A DNA stretch of 64,000 bases from Achromobacter deleyi (GCF_016127315.1 NZ_CP065997.1:1798001-1862000), one strand, 5' to 3'; positions 28,419-37,541 are shown, counted from the stretch's first letter. The notes: a model not told the origin generated them from the letters alone. Numbers and translations: made by a program.

Positions 28419-29621
28419 TCAGGCCGTGTATTCCTTGAGCAGCTTGCCCAGGATGGCGATGCCGGTGCGGATCTTGTCTTCCGGCACGGTGGCGAAGCTC
28501 AGGCGCAGCGTGTTGGCGCGGCCGGCGCCGCTGTAGAACGGCGCGCCCGGCACGAACGCGACGTTCTGGGCGATGGCCTTTTCCAGCAGCTTGGTGCTGT
28601 CGATGTGCTCGGGCAGCGTCACCCAGATGAACATGCCGCCTTCGGGCTTGGTCCAGCTGATGGTGGCGGGGAATTCGCGCGCGATGGCTTCCAGCATGCA
28701 GCTGCCCTGGGCGCGGTAGATTTCGCGCACGTTGGGCAGGTGCTCTTCGAGGAAGCCGTCCTTGACGATTTCGTACACGGCCATCTGCGTCAGCGTGGGC
28801 GTGTGCAGATCGGTGGCCTGCTTGGCCTGCACCAGCTTGTTGATCAGCGGACGGGCGGCGGCGATGTAGCCCAGGCGCAGGCCGGGGGCCAGCACCTTGG
28901 AGAACGTGCCCAGGCGCACGACGTTGGCGCCGTATTCGGCGGCCAGGGCGATCAGGCCCGGTTGCGGTTCGCCGGCGTAGCGCAGTTCACCGTAGGGATC
29001 GTCCTCGATGATGGTCAGGCCCAGCTCGGCGGCGCGCTTGACCAGCGCGATGCGGCGTTCCAGGCTGAGGGTGCGGCCGGTGGGGTTCTGGAAGTTGGGC
29101 AGCGCGTACAGGAAGCGGGCGCCGGCGGCCAGTTCGGGGGTGATGGCCTCGGGGATCAGGCCGCCGTCATCGGTGGGCACCGGCACGTACTTGGGCTGGT
29201 ACAGGCTGAACGATTGCAGCGCGCCCAAGTAGCTGGGGTCTTCGACCAGCACCTTGCTGTCCTTGTCGATCAGCACTTTGCCCAGCAGATCCAGCGCCTG
29301 CTGCGAGCCGGACACGATCAGGACCTGGTCGGCGGCGACATTGGCGCCAGCGCGGTTCAGGTCTTCGGCGACCCATTGGCGCAGCGGCGCGTAGCCTTCG
29401 GTGGGACCGTATTGCAGGGCGGCGCGGCCGTTGGTGGACAGTACCTTGTCGAATGCCGCACGCACCACTTCTACCGGGAAGCCGCCGGGCGCCGGCAGGC
29501 CGCCTGCGAACGAAATGACTTCGGGGCGCTCGGTGACCTTGAGGATCTCGCGGATGGCGGAGCTGGTGAGTTGCAGGGCGCGTTCGGAAAATGCGAACGT
29601 CGGTTCGAGAGGCTTGTCCAT
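28419..29621 (-). CDS. PLP-dependent aminotransferase (2-aminoadipate/LysN-like)
   Basis: 400 residues, fold type I. The PLP lysine is in LGTFSKVLAPGLRLGY, with the phosphate-binding SGSQQALDL and the family motif ALPNFQNPTGRTLSLERR. It resembles 2-aminoadipate, aromatic and MocR-related transaminases; substrate not fixed by sequence. The ATG at 29621 is preferred over an in-frame TTG six codons upstream because the family starts near MDKPLEP. It is divergent from the GAF-domain gene. Confidence 0.9.
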   Translation of the reverse strand: MDKPLEPTFAFSERALQLTSSAIREILKVTERPEVISFAGGLPAPGGFPVEVVRAAFDKVLSTNGRAALQYGPTEGYAPLRQWVAEDLNRAGANVAADQVLIVSGSQQALDLLGKVLIDKDSKVLVEDPSYLGALQSFSLYQPKYVPVPTDDGGLIPEAITPELAAGARFLYALPNFQNPTGRTLSLERRIALVKRAAELGLTIIEDDPYGELRYAGEPQPGLIALAAEYGANVVRLGTFSKVLAPGLRLGYIAAARPLINKLVQAKQATDLHTPTLTQMAVYEIVKDGFLEEHLPNVREIYRAQGSCMLEAIAREFPATISWTKPEGGMFIWVTLPEHIDSTKLLEKAIAQNVAFVPGAPFYSGAGRANTLRLSFATVPEDKIRTGIAILGKLLKEYTA

Positions 29622-29789
29622 GGCTTGCTTCTTAATCAAGAAGGGGGGTGACGGGGTGATGACAACGGGGCGGTAAAGACGTTACTGCGTAAACTATTGT
29701 CCCACAGCGTAGCAAGGCGGCCCCTTTATCGCGGGCAACCCCTAAAATCACTTGCACCGATAATCGCCTGTACAGTTACATTTATACAT

Positions 29790-30275
29790 ATGTTTGAAGC
29801 CGCCCCGATCGCCGCCGACTCCAAGGCCGCGCTGTACGCCGAACTGGCCAAGCAGGCCCGCGCCCTGCTCGACGGCGAGCACGACCGCATCGCCAATGCC
29901 GCCAACCTGAGCGCGCTGGCCTACCAGGCGCTGCCCGACCTGAACTGGGTGGGGTTCTACTTGTTCGACGGCACGGAGCTGGTGCTGGGGCCGTTCCAGG
30001 GCAAGCCGGCCTGCGTGCGCATTCCGCTCAATCGCGGCGTGTGCGGCGCGGCCGCCAGCCAGCGCCAGACGCAACTGGTGCCGGACGTGCATGCGTTCCC
30101 CGGCCACATCGCCTGCGACGCGGCCTCGCGTTCCGAGATCGTGGTGCCGCTGGTGCGCCAGGGCGAGTTGATCGGCGTGTGGGACGTGGACAGCCCGGTG
30201 CCGGACCGCTTCGACGAAGACGATCGCCAGGGCATGGAAGCGCTGTGCACGATCTTCCTGGCCAGCCTGCGTTGA
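29790..30275 (+). CDS. msrC: GAF-domain free methionine-(R)-sulfoxide reductase
   Basis: 161 residues, a single GAF domain. All three cysteines of free-Met-(R)-sulfoxide reductases are present: PACVRIPL, GVCGAAA and HIACDAASRSEIVVP, in the usual spacing, as in E. coli MsrC (YebR). The enzyme reduces free methionine sulfoxide, linked to thioredoxin. The ATG at 29790 is the only credible start; an in-frame TTG extension is unlike the family. Confidence 0.9.
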   Translation: MFEAAPIAADSKAALYAELAKQARALLDGEHDRIANAANLSALAYQALPDLNWVGFYLFDGTELVLGPFQGKPACVRIPLNRGVCGAAASQRQTQLVPDVHAFPGHIACDAASRSEIVVPLVRQGELIGVWDVDSPVPDRFDEDDRQGMEALCTIFLASLR

Positions 30276-30437
30276 CAGCGTGGCGGCGGCCCGGTAGATT
30301 TGCGCATCGGCCGCCCGCGGCCGGTTTCAACCCTTTATTCCATTCATGATTCCTCAGGCCATCTCGTCCGCTTTCCTGTTCCGCGCCCTTGGCGTGGCGA
30401 CGGTTCGCGCCGGCCTGAAATCCAAAAAACAGCCGCT

Positions 30438-30469
30438 CATCTGACCGGAGCATGCTGTTCCGTCAGATG
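30438..30469. promoter_or_regulatory. Inverted repeat upstream of the DapA-like gene
   Basis: CATCTGAC (30438-30445) and GTCAGATG (30462-30469) are perfect inverted repeats, with an inner GGA/TCC extension. It lies about 115 bp before the ATG in the 308-bp gap after msrC, which otherwise shows nothing. It could be an operator or the msrC terminator. Confidence 0.4.
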
Positions 30470-30583
30470 GGCGACGGAACAGCGGCCTCACGGCGGCGCC
30501 ACGGCGCCTTCGCGCGCACCCCCTAGTATCCCGAGCACTTCTGTACGGTCCAACCACGGTCCGCTTACACCGAAGGAGTGTTC

Positions 30584-31477
30584 ATGCAAACTCAACAATC
30601 CCCGTTCCAAGGCGTCTGGATCCCCCTGGTGACGCCGTTTTCCGGCGGCGCCGTCGATGGTGGGGCCCTGCGCCGCCTGGTGCGCCATTTCGCGGCGGCG
30701 GGCGTCGACGGGCTGGTCGTGTGCGGCAGCACCGGCGAAGCCGCGGCGCTCGATGACGCCGAGCAGCTGGCGGTGCTGGATGCCGTGCTGAACGAGGCCG
30801 GCGCCATGCCGGTGGTGATGGGCCTGGCGGGCAACCACCAGGGCCACGTGCTGCAGCGCCTGGCCGCGTTCGGCACCCGCCCGCTGGCCGGCATCCTGGC
30901 GCCGGCGCCGTATTACGTGCGGCCCGGCCAGGACGGCGCCGCCGCCTATTTCCGCAGCCTGGCCGATGCCTCGCGCTTTCCCCTGGTGCTGTACGACATT
31001 CCGTACCGCACAGGAACGACGCTGGAAACCTCGACCCTGTTATCGCTGGCCGCGCATCCGAACATCGCCGCGATCAAGGACTGCGGCGGTTCGCTCGACA
31101 AGACCCTGGCGCTGATCGCCGACGGCAACATGAACGTGCTGGCGGGCGAGGACCTGCAATCGCTGTCGCTGCTGTGCCTGGGCGGCAGCGGCCTGATCGC
31201 GGCAGCCGCGCATATCCGCCCGGACCTGTTCGTGGCCATGTACCAGGCGGTGCGGGCGCAGCAGCTGGACCTGGCGCGCAAGCTGTTCCAGGCGCTGGCG
31301 CCGGTGATCCAGCTGGCCTTCGCCGAACCCAATCCGGGCCCGGTGAAGGCGCAACTGGGGCGCCAGGGCCTGCTCAGCGACGAGCTGCGCGAGCCCATGC
31401 CGGCGGCCAGCGCGGCCCTGGCGCGGCGCATGGACGCGGCGGTAGCGGGCCTGAACCGGCAGTTTCCCTGCCAATAG
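30584..31477 (+). CDS. Dihydrodipicolinate synthase family protein
   Basis: 297 residues, a class I aldolase-fold lyase. It has GSTGEAAAL, the carboxylate-binding loop, YDIPYRTGTTL with the catalytic tyrosine, and AAIKDCGG with the Schiff-base lysine. These fit 4-hydroxy-tetrahydrodipicolinate synthase (dapA), though paralogues act on other keto acids; with no other lysine gene adjacent I leave the symbol open. AGGAG lies 5 bases before the ATG at 30584. Confidence 0.88.
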   Translation: MQTQQSPFQGVWIPLVTPFSGGAVDGGALRRLVRHFAAAGVDGLVVCGSTGEAAALDDAEQLAVLDAVLNEAGAMPVVMGLAGNHQGHVLQRLAAFGTRPLAGILAPAPYYVRPGQDGAAAYFRSLADASRFPLVLYDIPYRTGTTLETSTLLSLAAHPNIAAIKDCGGSLDKTLALIADGNMNVLAGEDLQSLSLLCLGGSGLIAAAAHIRPDLFVAMYQAVRAQQLDLARKLFQALAPVIQLAFAEPNPGPVKAQLGRQGLLSDELREPMPAASAALARRMDAAVAGLNRQFPCQ

Positions 31478-31601
31478 CGGGAAGTTGCGGGCGGGGTCAG
31501 CAGCTTTGTGGCGGCCGGATTCATTTGGTAATAAATGTCTCCCCGCGAGGCTGACGGATTGCTTATGATGCGGCCATTCTCCGGGGTGAAACAAAACGTT
31601 C

Positions 31602-32378
31602 ATGGCCCAAGCTTTTGTCGCGTTGTCCGCCTGGCAGGTCATGCTGGCGGGCCTGCTGTTCTTCGGCGGCATCTACCTGCTTTTCGGCGCGGCCACCTGG
31701 CTGCTGACCCAGCACATCCTGCCGGCGCTGGGCATCGGCCGGCCGCTCGATCCGCGGCCGCTGGCGCCGGGCCAGTTGCGCCGCGAGTTCACGCAGTCGG
31801 GCGTGTCGATCCTGCTGTTCGGCACCGGCATGATCTTTCCCTGGGGCCTGCTGCAGCTGGGCTGGGCGCACCTGGATCCGGATGCCAGCTGGCAGAAAAT
31901 CACGCTGGAGATCCTGGCCCTGGTGGCCTGGAACGACGTGCATTTCTGGATCAACCACCGGCTGCTGCACACCAAGCTGCTGCGCCGTTTCCACCTGCCG
32001 CACCACCGCTCGGTGGTGACCACGCCGTTCTCGACCTACAGCTTCCATCCGATCGAGGCGCTGATGCTGGGCAACGTCATCATGCTGCCGATGGTGGTGC
32101 ATGATTTCAGCTTCTGGTCGCTGGCGTCGGTGCCGCTGTTCAGCCTGTTCTTCAACTGCATCGGCCACGCCAACTACGATTTCTTCCCCAACGTGTCGTA
32201 TTCGCACTGGTTCGCCGCCAGCCGCCGGCATCACCTGCACCATGCCTGCTACCACGGCAATTTCGGCTTCCAGTTCACCTTCATGGACCGACTGTTCCGC
32301 ACCCGCCTCAAGGCCGAGGCGGCGACGTCCCAGCTGGAGGCTTTCCGGCAGCGAGAATCGCTTGGCGGACGGGCTTAG
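31602..32378 (+). CDS. Sterol desaturase/fatty acid hydroxylase family protein (cassette gene 1)
   Basis: 258 residues, a membrane di-iron oxygenase. It has two N-terminal membrane pairs and the histidine clusters HFWINHRLLH, HLPHHRS and RRHHLHHACYHGNFG that bind the iron pair. Family members hydroxylate or desaturate sterols, sphingoid bases, fatty acids or carotenoids. It is the first gene of a tight four-gene unit: the desaturase downstream overlaps its end by 17 bp. A bacterial sterol substrate is unlikely; a fatty-acyl chain is my inference. Confidence 0.85.
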   Translation: MAQAFVALSAWQVMLAGLLFFGGIYLLFGAATWLLTQHILPALGIGRPLDPRPLAPGQLRREFTQSGVSILLFGTGMIFPWGLLQLGWAHLDPDASWQKITLEILALVAWNDVHFWINHRLLHTKLLRRFHLPHHRSVVTTPFSTYSFHPIEALMLGNVIMLPMVVHDFSFWSLASVPLFSLFFNCIGHANYDFFPNVSYSHWFAASRRHHLHHACYHGNFGFQFTFMDRLFRTRLKAEAATSQLEAFRQRESLGGRA

Positions 32379-33270
32379 CAAGCGGCGCCGGCTGCCCGCG
32401 CTGCGCAACCGGCGCGATTGGCAGAGCCTGGCCTACCTGGCCGCGCTGCCCGCCCTGGCGGCGTGGCAGTGGCTGCACGGCTTCTGGTGGCCGCTGTACG
32501 CGCTGATGCTGTTCCTGACGCTGGGCATCGGCGTGATCCACCACAACCACACGCACATCCGCATGTGGCATGGCCGCTGGAGCAACCGTGCCACCGACTT
32601 CTGGATCACGTTGTTGCAGGGGCATCCCACCTTCGTGTTCTATCCGGCGCACGTGGCCAACCATCACCGCTTCAAGCACGGCGCGCGCGACGTGGCGCGC
32701 ACCTATCGCTTCGGCGGCGACACCAATCACCTGTGGGGCTACCTGATCCACCCGGCGCAGGCCGTGTGGGTGCTGTATCCGCTGTTCTTCGCCTGGCTCG
32801 GGCGGCTGCGCCGGCATTGGCCGGGCGCGTGGCGCTACTGCATGTGCCAGTACGGCGCCTGGCTGGGGCTGTGGGGCGGCCTGCTGGCGATCAATCCGGT
32901 CAAGGCGCTGGTGTTCGTCATCATTCCGCAACTGCATGGCCTGCACTGGCTGCTGGCCACCAACTACCTGCAGCACGCGCACGCCGATGGCGGGCCGCGC
33001 GCCGTGGCGGGCCTGAACTATGCCCGCAATTTCGAAGGACTGGTCAATCCGCTGCTGTTCAACATCGGCCTGCATACCGCGCACCACGAGAGCCCGCGCG
33101 CGCACTGGTCCGAACTGACCCGGTTGCATCGCGACCACTACCGGGCCCGCGTGACGCCCGCGCTGAACGAAGGCGGCCTGACGCCGTACATGTTCCGCGT
33201 GTTCGTGCTGGGCACCTTCCTGCCGCGCTTTCGCAGCCGTTCCTGTATGGCGCCCGAGCACGTGCGCTAG
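32362..33270 (+). CDS. Fatty acid desaturase-type protein (cassette gene 2)
   Basis: 302 residues if it starts at the TTG at 32362, which overlaps the previous gene by 17 bp; no ATG or GTG occurs before the first membrane helix. It has the three histidine boxes of membrane fatty acid desaturases, HHNHTHIRMWH, HVANHHRFKH and HTAHHESPRAHW, with membrane pairs between. Likely to introduce a double bond or hydroxyl into an acyl chain. The ketoacyl synthase fusion gene follows after 35 bp. Confidence 0.82.
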   Translation: MADGLSKRRRLPALRNRRDWQSLAYLAALPALAAWQWLHGFWWPLYALMLFLTLGIGVIHHNHTHIRMWHGRWSNRATDFWITLLQGHPTFVFYPAHVANHHRFKHGARDVARTYRFGGDTNHLWGYLIHPAQAVWVLYPLFFAWLGRLRRHWPGAWRYCMCQYGAWLGLWGGLLAINPVKALVFVIIPQLHGLHWLLATNYLQHAHADGGPRAVAGLNYARNFEGLVNPLLFNIGLHTAHHESPRAHWSELTRLHRDHYRARVTPALNEGGLTPYMFRVFVLGTFLPRFRSRSCMAPEHVR

Positions 33271-33305
33271 CGCCGCAACCCCATACCTGCCACTAGAGAC
33301 CCGCC

Positions 33306-35237
33306 ATGCCTATCGCGTTCAATCGTGTCTACCTGGAAAGCGCCGGCTATTTCATGCCGGGCGAACCCGTGTCCAACGAGGCCATGGACAGCTACATCGC
33401 GCCGCTGAACCGCATGTCCAGCCGCATCAAGAGCCGCATCCTGGCCGAGAACGGCATCAAGCAGCGCTACTACGCGATCGATGCCGAGGGTTCCACCGTC
33501 TTCACCAATGCGCAGCTGGCCGCCAACGCCATCCGCGATTGCCTGCGGCGCAACGATGGCGACCTCGCGGACGTGTCGCTGCTGACCAGCGGCTCGTCGG
33601 GCGGCGACGCGCTGATGCCGGGCTTCGCCAATATGATCCAGGGCGAGCTGGCCGCGCATCCGATGGAGACGCTGTCGGTGCACGGCATCTGTGCCGCGGG
33701 CGTGTCGGCGATCCAGGTGGCGGCGCAGGGCGTCGAGATGGGCGGCCACGCCAGTGCGCTGGCGGTGGCGGCGGAACTGCCGTCGCGCCTGTTCAAGCGC
33801 TCGCGCTTTGCCGCGCGCGGCTACGACGCCGACTTCGACGCGCATTTCCTGCGCTGGATGCTGTCCGATGGCGCCGGCGCGCTGTTGCTGGGACGCGGCG
33901 GCCGGCCGCTGCCGGGCGCGTCCCAGGGCGTGCGCCTGCGCCTGAAGTGGGTGCACCAGCGGTCGTTCTCGGGCGACTATCCGGTCTGCATGCAGCTGGG
34001 CCTGTCGGCCGACCGCCAGAAGGGCCACCTGGACTATCCGTCGTGGAACGAGGCCGAGGCCGATGGCGCGCTGTCGCTGCGCCAGGACATCCGCCTGCTG
34101 CCGCACCTGTTCGACATCGGCATCCACGAGTACGCCAAGCTGGTGCGCGACGGTTGGCTGGATCCGGACCAGGTGGATCATTTCCTGTGCCACTACTCGT
34201 CCGAGAAATTCATTCCGGTGGTCGAGGACCTGATGGAGAAGGCTGGCCTGGTGATCCCGCGCGAGCGCTGGTTCAGCAATCTGGCCTGGCGCGGCAACAC
34301 CGGCGCGGCGTCGATCCTCATCATGCTGGCCGAGTTCCTGGAAACGCGCGAGATCAAGCCGGGCGAGCAGATCTTCTGCTACATCCCCGAGTCGGGCCGC
34401 TTCATGGCGGCCTACATGCTGCTGGAAGCCGAGGCGGCGCACGACGCCGCGCCGTCGGTCGCCGTCGGCGCCACGCCAGCCGTGGCCGGGCGCGAGGACG
34501 CGCACAGCGCCGATGCCGACGCCATCGCGCCGCCGCACGATCCGGACATGGCGCCGCAGGGCCTGGGCCAGCTGCTGACCGAACTGGCGGCGATCTGGCA
34601 CGACTACCGCTCGCGCGTCTGGCGCACGCCGGTGGTGCGGCGCCTGCGCAACCGCCGCTTCGAGACCGCCGATTACCTGAACTGGATGGAGAACTGGATT
34701 CCGCAGGTGCGCGAGGGCAGCAAGTGGATGCGCGAAGGCGCGGCCTCGCTGACCGAGCAGTACCAGCCGCTGGCCGCGCTGATCGACATGCACGCCGGCG
34801 AGGAGCAGAACGACTTCCAGATCCTGTTCCAGGACTACCGCACGGCCGGCGGCGCCATCGACAACATCGACGCGCTGCGCCGCAACCCCGGCGGCGAGGC
34901 GCTCAACGCCTATCTGCACAGCCTGGCCGCCACGCGCGACCCGATCGGCCTGCTGGGCGCCATCTACATCATCGAGGGCACCGGCCAGCGCATCGTGCCG
35001 GCGCTGCTGCCGTTGCTGAAGGCCAGCCTGAAGCTGCCGCCGGACGCCTTCCGCTTCCTGGAATACCATGGCCACAACGACGAGAACCACCTGGCGCGCT
35101 GGCTGACCGCGGTGGAACTGGCGCTGGACTGCGACGAGGACGGCCGCGCCGAGCAGCGCATCGTCGACACCGCGCGCCGCACCGCCGCGCTGTACCTGAT
35201 GCAGTTTCATCACGTGATGGAGGATGACGCCGCATGA
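33306..35237 (+). CDS. Ketoacyl synthase III fused to a haem-oxygenase-like di-iron domain (cassette gene 3)
   Basis: 643 residues. About 1-385 form a thiolase fold of the ketoacyl-ACP synthase III type with the Cys-His-Asn triad in place: Cys129 (HGICAAG), His296 (CHYSSEKF) and Asn331 (WRGNTGAAS). A Pro/Ala/Asp-rich linker (about 388-420) leads to a helical C-terminal domain like PqqC/UndA-type di-iron oxidases: HAGEEQND (His496, Glu499/500), IIEGTG (Glu557) and EYHGHNDENH (Glu586, His588, Asp592, His595). One enzyme may thus condense and one oxidatively modify or cleave an acyl chain. Its stop overlaps the next start (ATGA). Confidence 0.8.
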   Translation: MPIAFNRVYLESAGYFMPGEPVSNEAMDSYIAPLNRMSSRIKSRILAENGIKQRYYAIDAEGSTVFTNAQLAANAIRDCLRRNDGDLADVSLLTSGSSGGDALMPGFANMIQGELAAHPMETLSVHGICAAGVSAIQVAAQGVEMGGHASALAVAAELPSRLFKRSRFAARGYDADFDAHFLRWMLSDGAGALLLGRGGRPLPGASQGVRLRLKWVHQRSFSGDYPVCMQLGLSADRQKGHLDYPSWNEAEADGALSLRQDIRLLPHLFDIGIHEYAKLVRDGWLDPDQVDHFLCHYSSEKFIPVVEDLMEKAGLVIPRERWFSNLAWRGNTGAASILIMLAEFLETREIKPGEQIFCYIPESGRFMAAYMLLEAEAAHDAAPSVAVGATPAVAGREDAHSADADAIAPPHDPDMAPQGLGQLLTELAAIWHDYRSRVWRTPVVRRLRNRRFETADYLNWMENWIPQVREGSKWMREGAASLTEQYQPLAALIDMHAGEEQNDFQILFQDYRTAGGAIDNIDALRRNPGGEALNAYLHSLAATRDPIGLLGAIYIIEGTGQRIVPALLPLLKASLKLPPDAFRFLEYHGHNDENHLARWLTAVELALDCDEDGRAEQRIVDTARRTAALYLMQFHHVMEDDAA

Positions 35238-36130
35238 ACAAGGAACCCGAATTCCTTGCCAAGGGCCACGATCCCGCCGATCCGAGCCCGTGGCTGGCGC
35301 TGTACCTGGACCGCAGCACGCCGCTGCCGGACAAGGTCAAGAAGGCCTGGCTGACCGATTCGAGCTGCGGCTCGCGCCAGTACCTGCTGCCGTTCCTGCG
35401 GCCGCTGGCGCGCGCCTTCATCATCCTGATCCAGGTCATCAAGACCTTCCTGCCGCGCCGCTGGTCGCATTCGCGGCTGCTGCACCGCATCCTGGCGTGG
35501 GGCCTGAAGCGCTTCGTGTCGCCCGAGGCCAACTGGCTGATCCTGCGGCATTTCCACCTGGGCGCGCAGATCCTGGCGTTCATCGCGGCCAATTCGCCGG
35601 TGCGCGTGGCCACCACGCCGCTCGAGCCGATGGAGATCGACGATCTCAAGGACGAACTGTTCGTCAAGCACGACCTGAACCTGTTCAACTTCGTGATCCG
35701 GCTGAACCAGGCGCTGCGCGATGCCGGCGTGGAGATGCACGCGCCCGAGCGCGTGGATTTCTCGATGATCCGCGATCCGGGCCTCAAGCTCGAGGACATG
35801 CCGCAGGGCAAGCTGAATTTCCTCGACCTGCAGAGCGCCATCGAACTGTTCACGCCGCTGTATCAGCTGATGCTGACCGACAACGACTTCTGGCGCGCGG
35901 CCAATTCGCTGCAGCTGGACGAGACCATCGGCATCTACGCGGCCAAGCTGCTGGGCGCGCCGCAGCACCTGATCCTGGTCAACAACAGCCATCCGCTGGT
36001 GCCGATGTCGACGCTGCGCGCCGGCTACCGCCTGGTGCTGCACGGCCTGTCGACCGAGATGCTGCACAGCCTGCTGATGGAGATGCGCGACGCGCAGCAG
36101 GGCGGCGAGCCGCCCGCGCCGATCGCCTGA
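35234..36130 (+). CDS. Uncharacterised protein of the acyl-modification cassette (gene 4)
   Basis: 298 residues; I do not recognise a family. There is no signal peptide. A hydrophobic, basic-flanked stretch at about 55-75 (FLRPLARAFIILIQVIKTFL) could bind a membrane, followed by a mostly helical, charged region with conserved-looking LRHFHLGAQILAF and DETIGIYAAKLLGAP. It is translationally coupled to the ketoacyl-synthase fusion through a 4-base overlap, so it most likely acts in the same pathway, perhaps as an oxidase partner or lipid-binding subunit. Confidence 0.75.
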   Translation: MNKEPEFLAKGHDPADPSPWLALYLDRSTPLPDKVKKAWLTDSSCGSRQYLLPFLRPLARAFIILIQVIKTFLPRRWSHSRLLHRILAWGLKRFVSPEANWLILRHFHLGAQILAFIAANSPVRVATTPLEPMEIDDLKDELFVKHDLNLFNFVIRLNQALRDAGVEMHAPERVDFSMIRDPGLKLEDMPQGKLNFLDLQSAIELFTPLYQLMLTDNDFWRAANSLQLDETIGIYAAKLLGAPQHLILVNNSHPLVPMSTLRAGYRLVLHGLSTEMLHSLLMEMRDAQQGGEPPAPIA

Positions 36131-36257
36131 AAAACGGCCGGATCCTGGTGTTGTCCCTGTAGGGCGGGGCGAGGTCGCTACGCTATAGTGCGACCCTTGT
36201 CCGCCGATTCGGGACCGCGTGCGCGTGGCCCGGATTCCCATTCCGGAAGCGCTTTCG

Positions 36258-37541
36258 ATGTCCCAGCCCATAGAAGTCATCGCCACACTCCTGTTCGTCG
36301 TGGCGGTGCTGCACACCTTTTCCGTTCCCATGTTCGCCCGCCTGGCTCATCGCGGCGGACCGCATGCCGGCTTCTGGCACCTGCTGGCCGAGGTCGAGGC
36401 GGTGTTCGGGGTGTGGGCGTTCGCCCTGATCGTGGCGATGGCCGCGCTGTCGGGGCCCTCCGCGGCCATCGGCTACATGGACACGCGCAACTTCACCGAG
36501 CCGCTGTTCGTCTTCACCATCATGGTGGTGGCGGCCAGCCGGCCGATCCTGGAACTGGTGGGGCTGCTGGTGCGCGGCACGGCGCGCGTGCTGCCCCTGC
36601 CGCGGGAACTGGCGACCTTCTTCGTGGTGATGTCGCTGGTGCCGCTGGGCGGCTCGTTCATCACCGAACCGGCGGCCATGACGCTGGCGGCCATCCTGCT
36701 GCGCGACGCCTATTTCCGCACCAGCGGGCGCGCCGGCTTCAAGTACCTGACGCTCGGCGTGCTGTTCGTCAACGTTTCCATCGGCGGCGTGCTGACCTCG
36801 TACGCGGCGCCGCCGGTGCTGATGGTGGCATCCACCTTCGGCTGGGATTCGGCCTTCATGGCGCAGCATTTCGGCTGGCGCGCCGCGGTGGCGGTGTGCC
36901 TGAACGCGGGCCTGCTGACCTTCATCTGCCGCAAGGCGCTGCTGGAGCGCTCGGTGGGCACGGGCGGCGGCGTCGACGCGCCCGAAGGCAAGGACAACCG
37001 GCAGCCGGTGCCGGCGCTGGTGATGCTGATCCACCTGGTGTTCCTGGTGGCGGTGGTGCTGAGCGCCCACCATCCGGCGATCTTCCTGGGCCTGCTGATG
37101 ATGTTCATCGGCTTCGCCGAGGCCTATAAGCGCCACCAGAACCGCCTGCTCATCAAGGAGGGGCTGATGGTGGGCTTCTTCCTGGCCGGCCTGGTGGTGC
37201 TGGGCGGCCTGCAGAAGTGGTGGCTGCAGGACCTGCTGGGCGGGCTGGAGCCGTTCGTGCTGTTCTGGGGCGCGACCGCCCTGACGGCGATCACCGACAA
37301 CGCCGCGCTGACCTACCTGGGGTCGCTGGTGGAAGGCACCAGCGAGGCCTGGCGCTACATGCTGGTGGCTGGCGCGGTGACGGGGGGCGGCCTGACGGTG
37401 ATCGCCAATGCCCCGAATCCGGCCGGTTTCGCCATCCTGAAGAATCATTTCCCGGACGGCAGCATCTCGTCCGGACGGCTGTTTTTGTCCGCCCTGGGTC
37501 CGACGCTGGTGGCCGCCCTGATGTTCCTGCTGCCCGTCTGA
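36258..37541 (+). CDS. Putative Na+/H+ antiporter-like transporter
   Basis: 427 residues with about 11 membrane helices. It matches in character the putative Na+/H+ antiporter family of unknown specificity: conserved GGSFITEPAAMTLAA, TSYAAPPVLMVAS and ITDNAALTYLGSLVEG, helix breaks typical of ion-transporter-superfamily proteins. GGAAG lies 8 bases before the ATG at 36258; an in-frame GTG 13 codons upstream is less likely. The 245-bp gap downstream has GC-rich inverted repeats but no gene. Confidence 0.8.
   Translation: MSQPIEVIATLLFVVAVLHTFSVPMFARLAHRGGPHAGFWHLLAEVEAVFGVWAFALIVAMAALSGPSAAIGYMDTRNFTEPLFVFTIMVVAASRPILELVGLLVRGTARVLPLPRELATFFVVMSLVPLGGSFITEPAAMTLAAILLRDAYFRTSGRAGFKYLTLGVLFVNVSIGGVLTSYAAPPVLMVASTFGWDSAFMAQHFGWRAAVAVCLNAGLLTFICRKALLERSVGTGGGVDAPEGKDNRQPVPALVMLIHLVFLVAVVLSAHHPAIFLGLLMMFIGFAEAYKRHQNRLLIKEGLMVGFFLAGLVVLGGLQKWWLQDLLGGLEPFVLFWGATALTAITDNAALTYLGSLVEGTSEAWRYMLVAGAVTGGGLTVIANAPNPAGFAILKNHFPDGSISSGRLFLSALGPTLVAALMFLLPV

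Noticed and set aside
32101..32361. Upstream part of the desaturase reading frame
   Set aside because: Ser/Arg/Pro-rich translation overlapping the hydroxylase gene in another frame; only the part from about 32362 has desaturase character.
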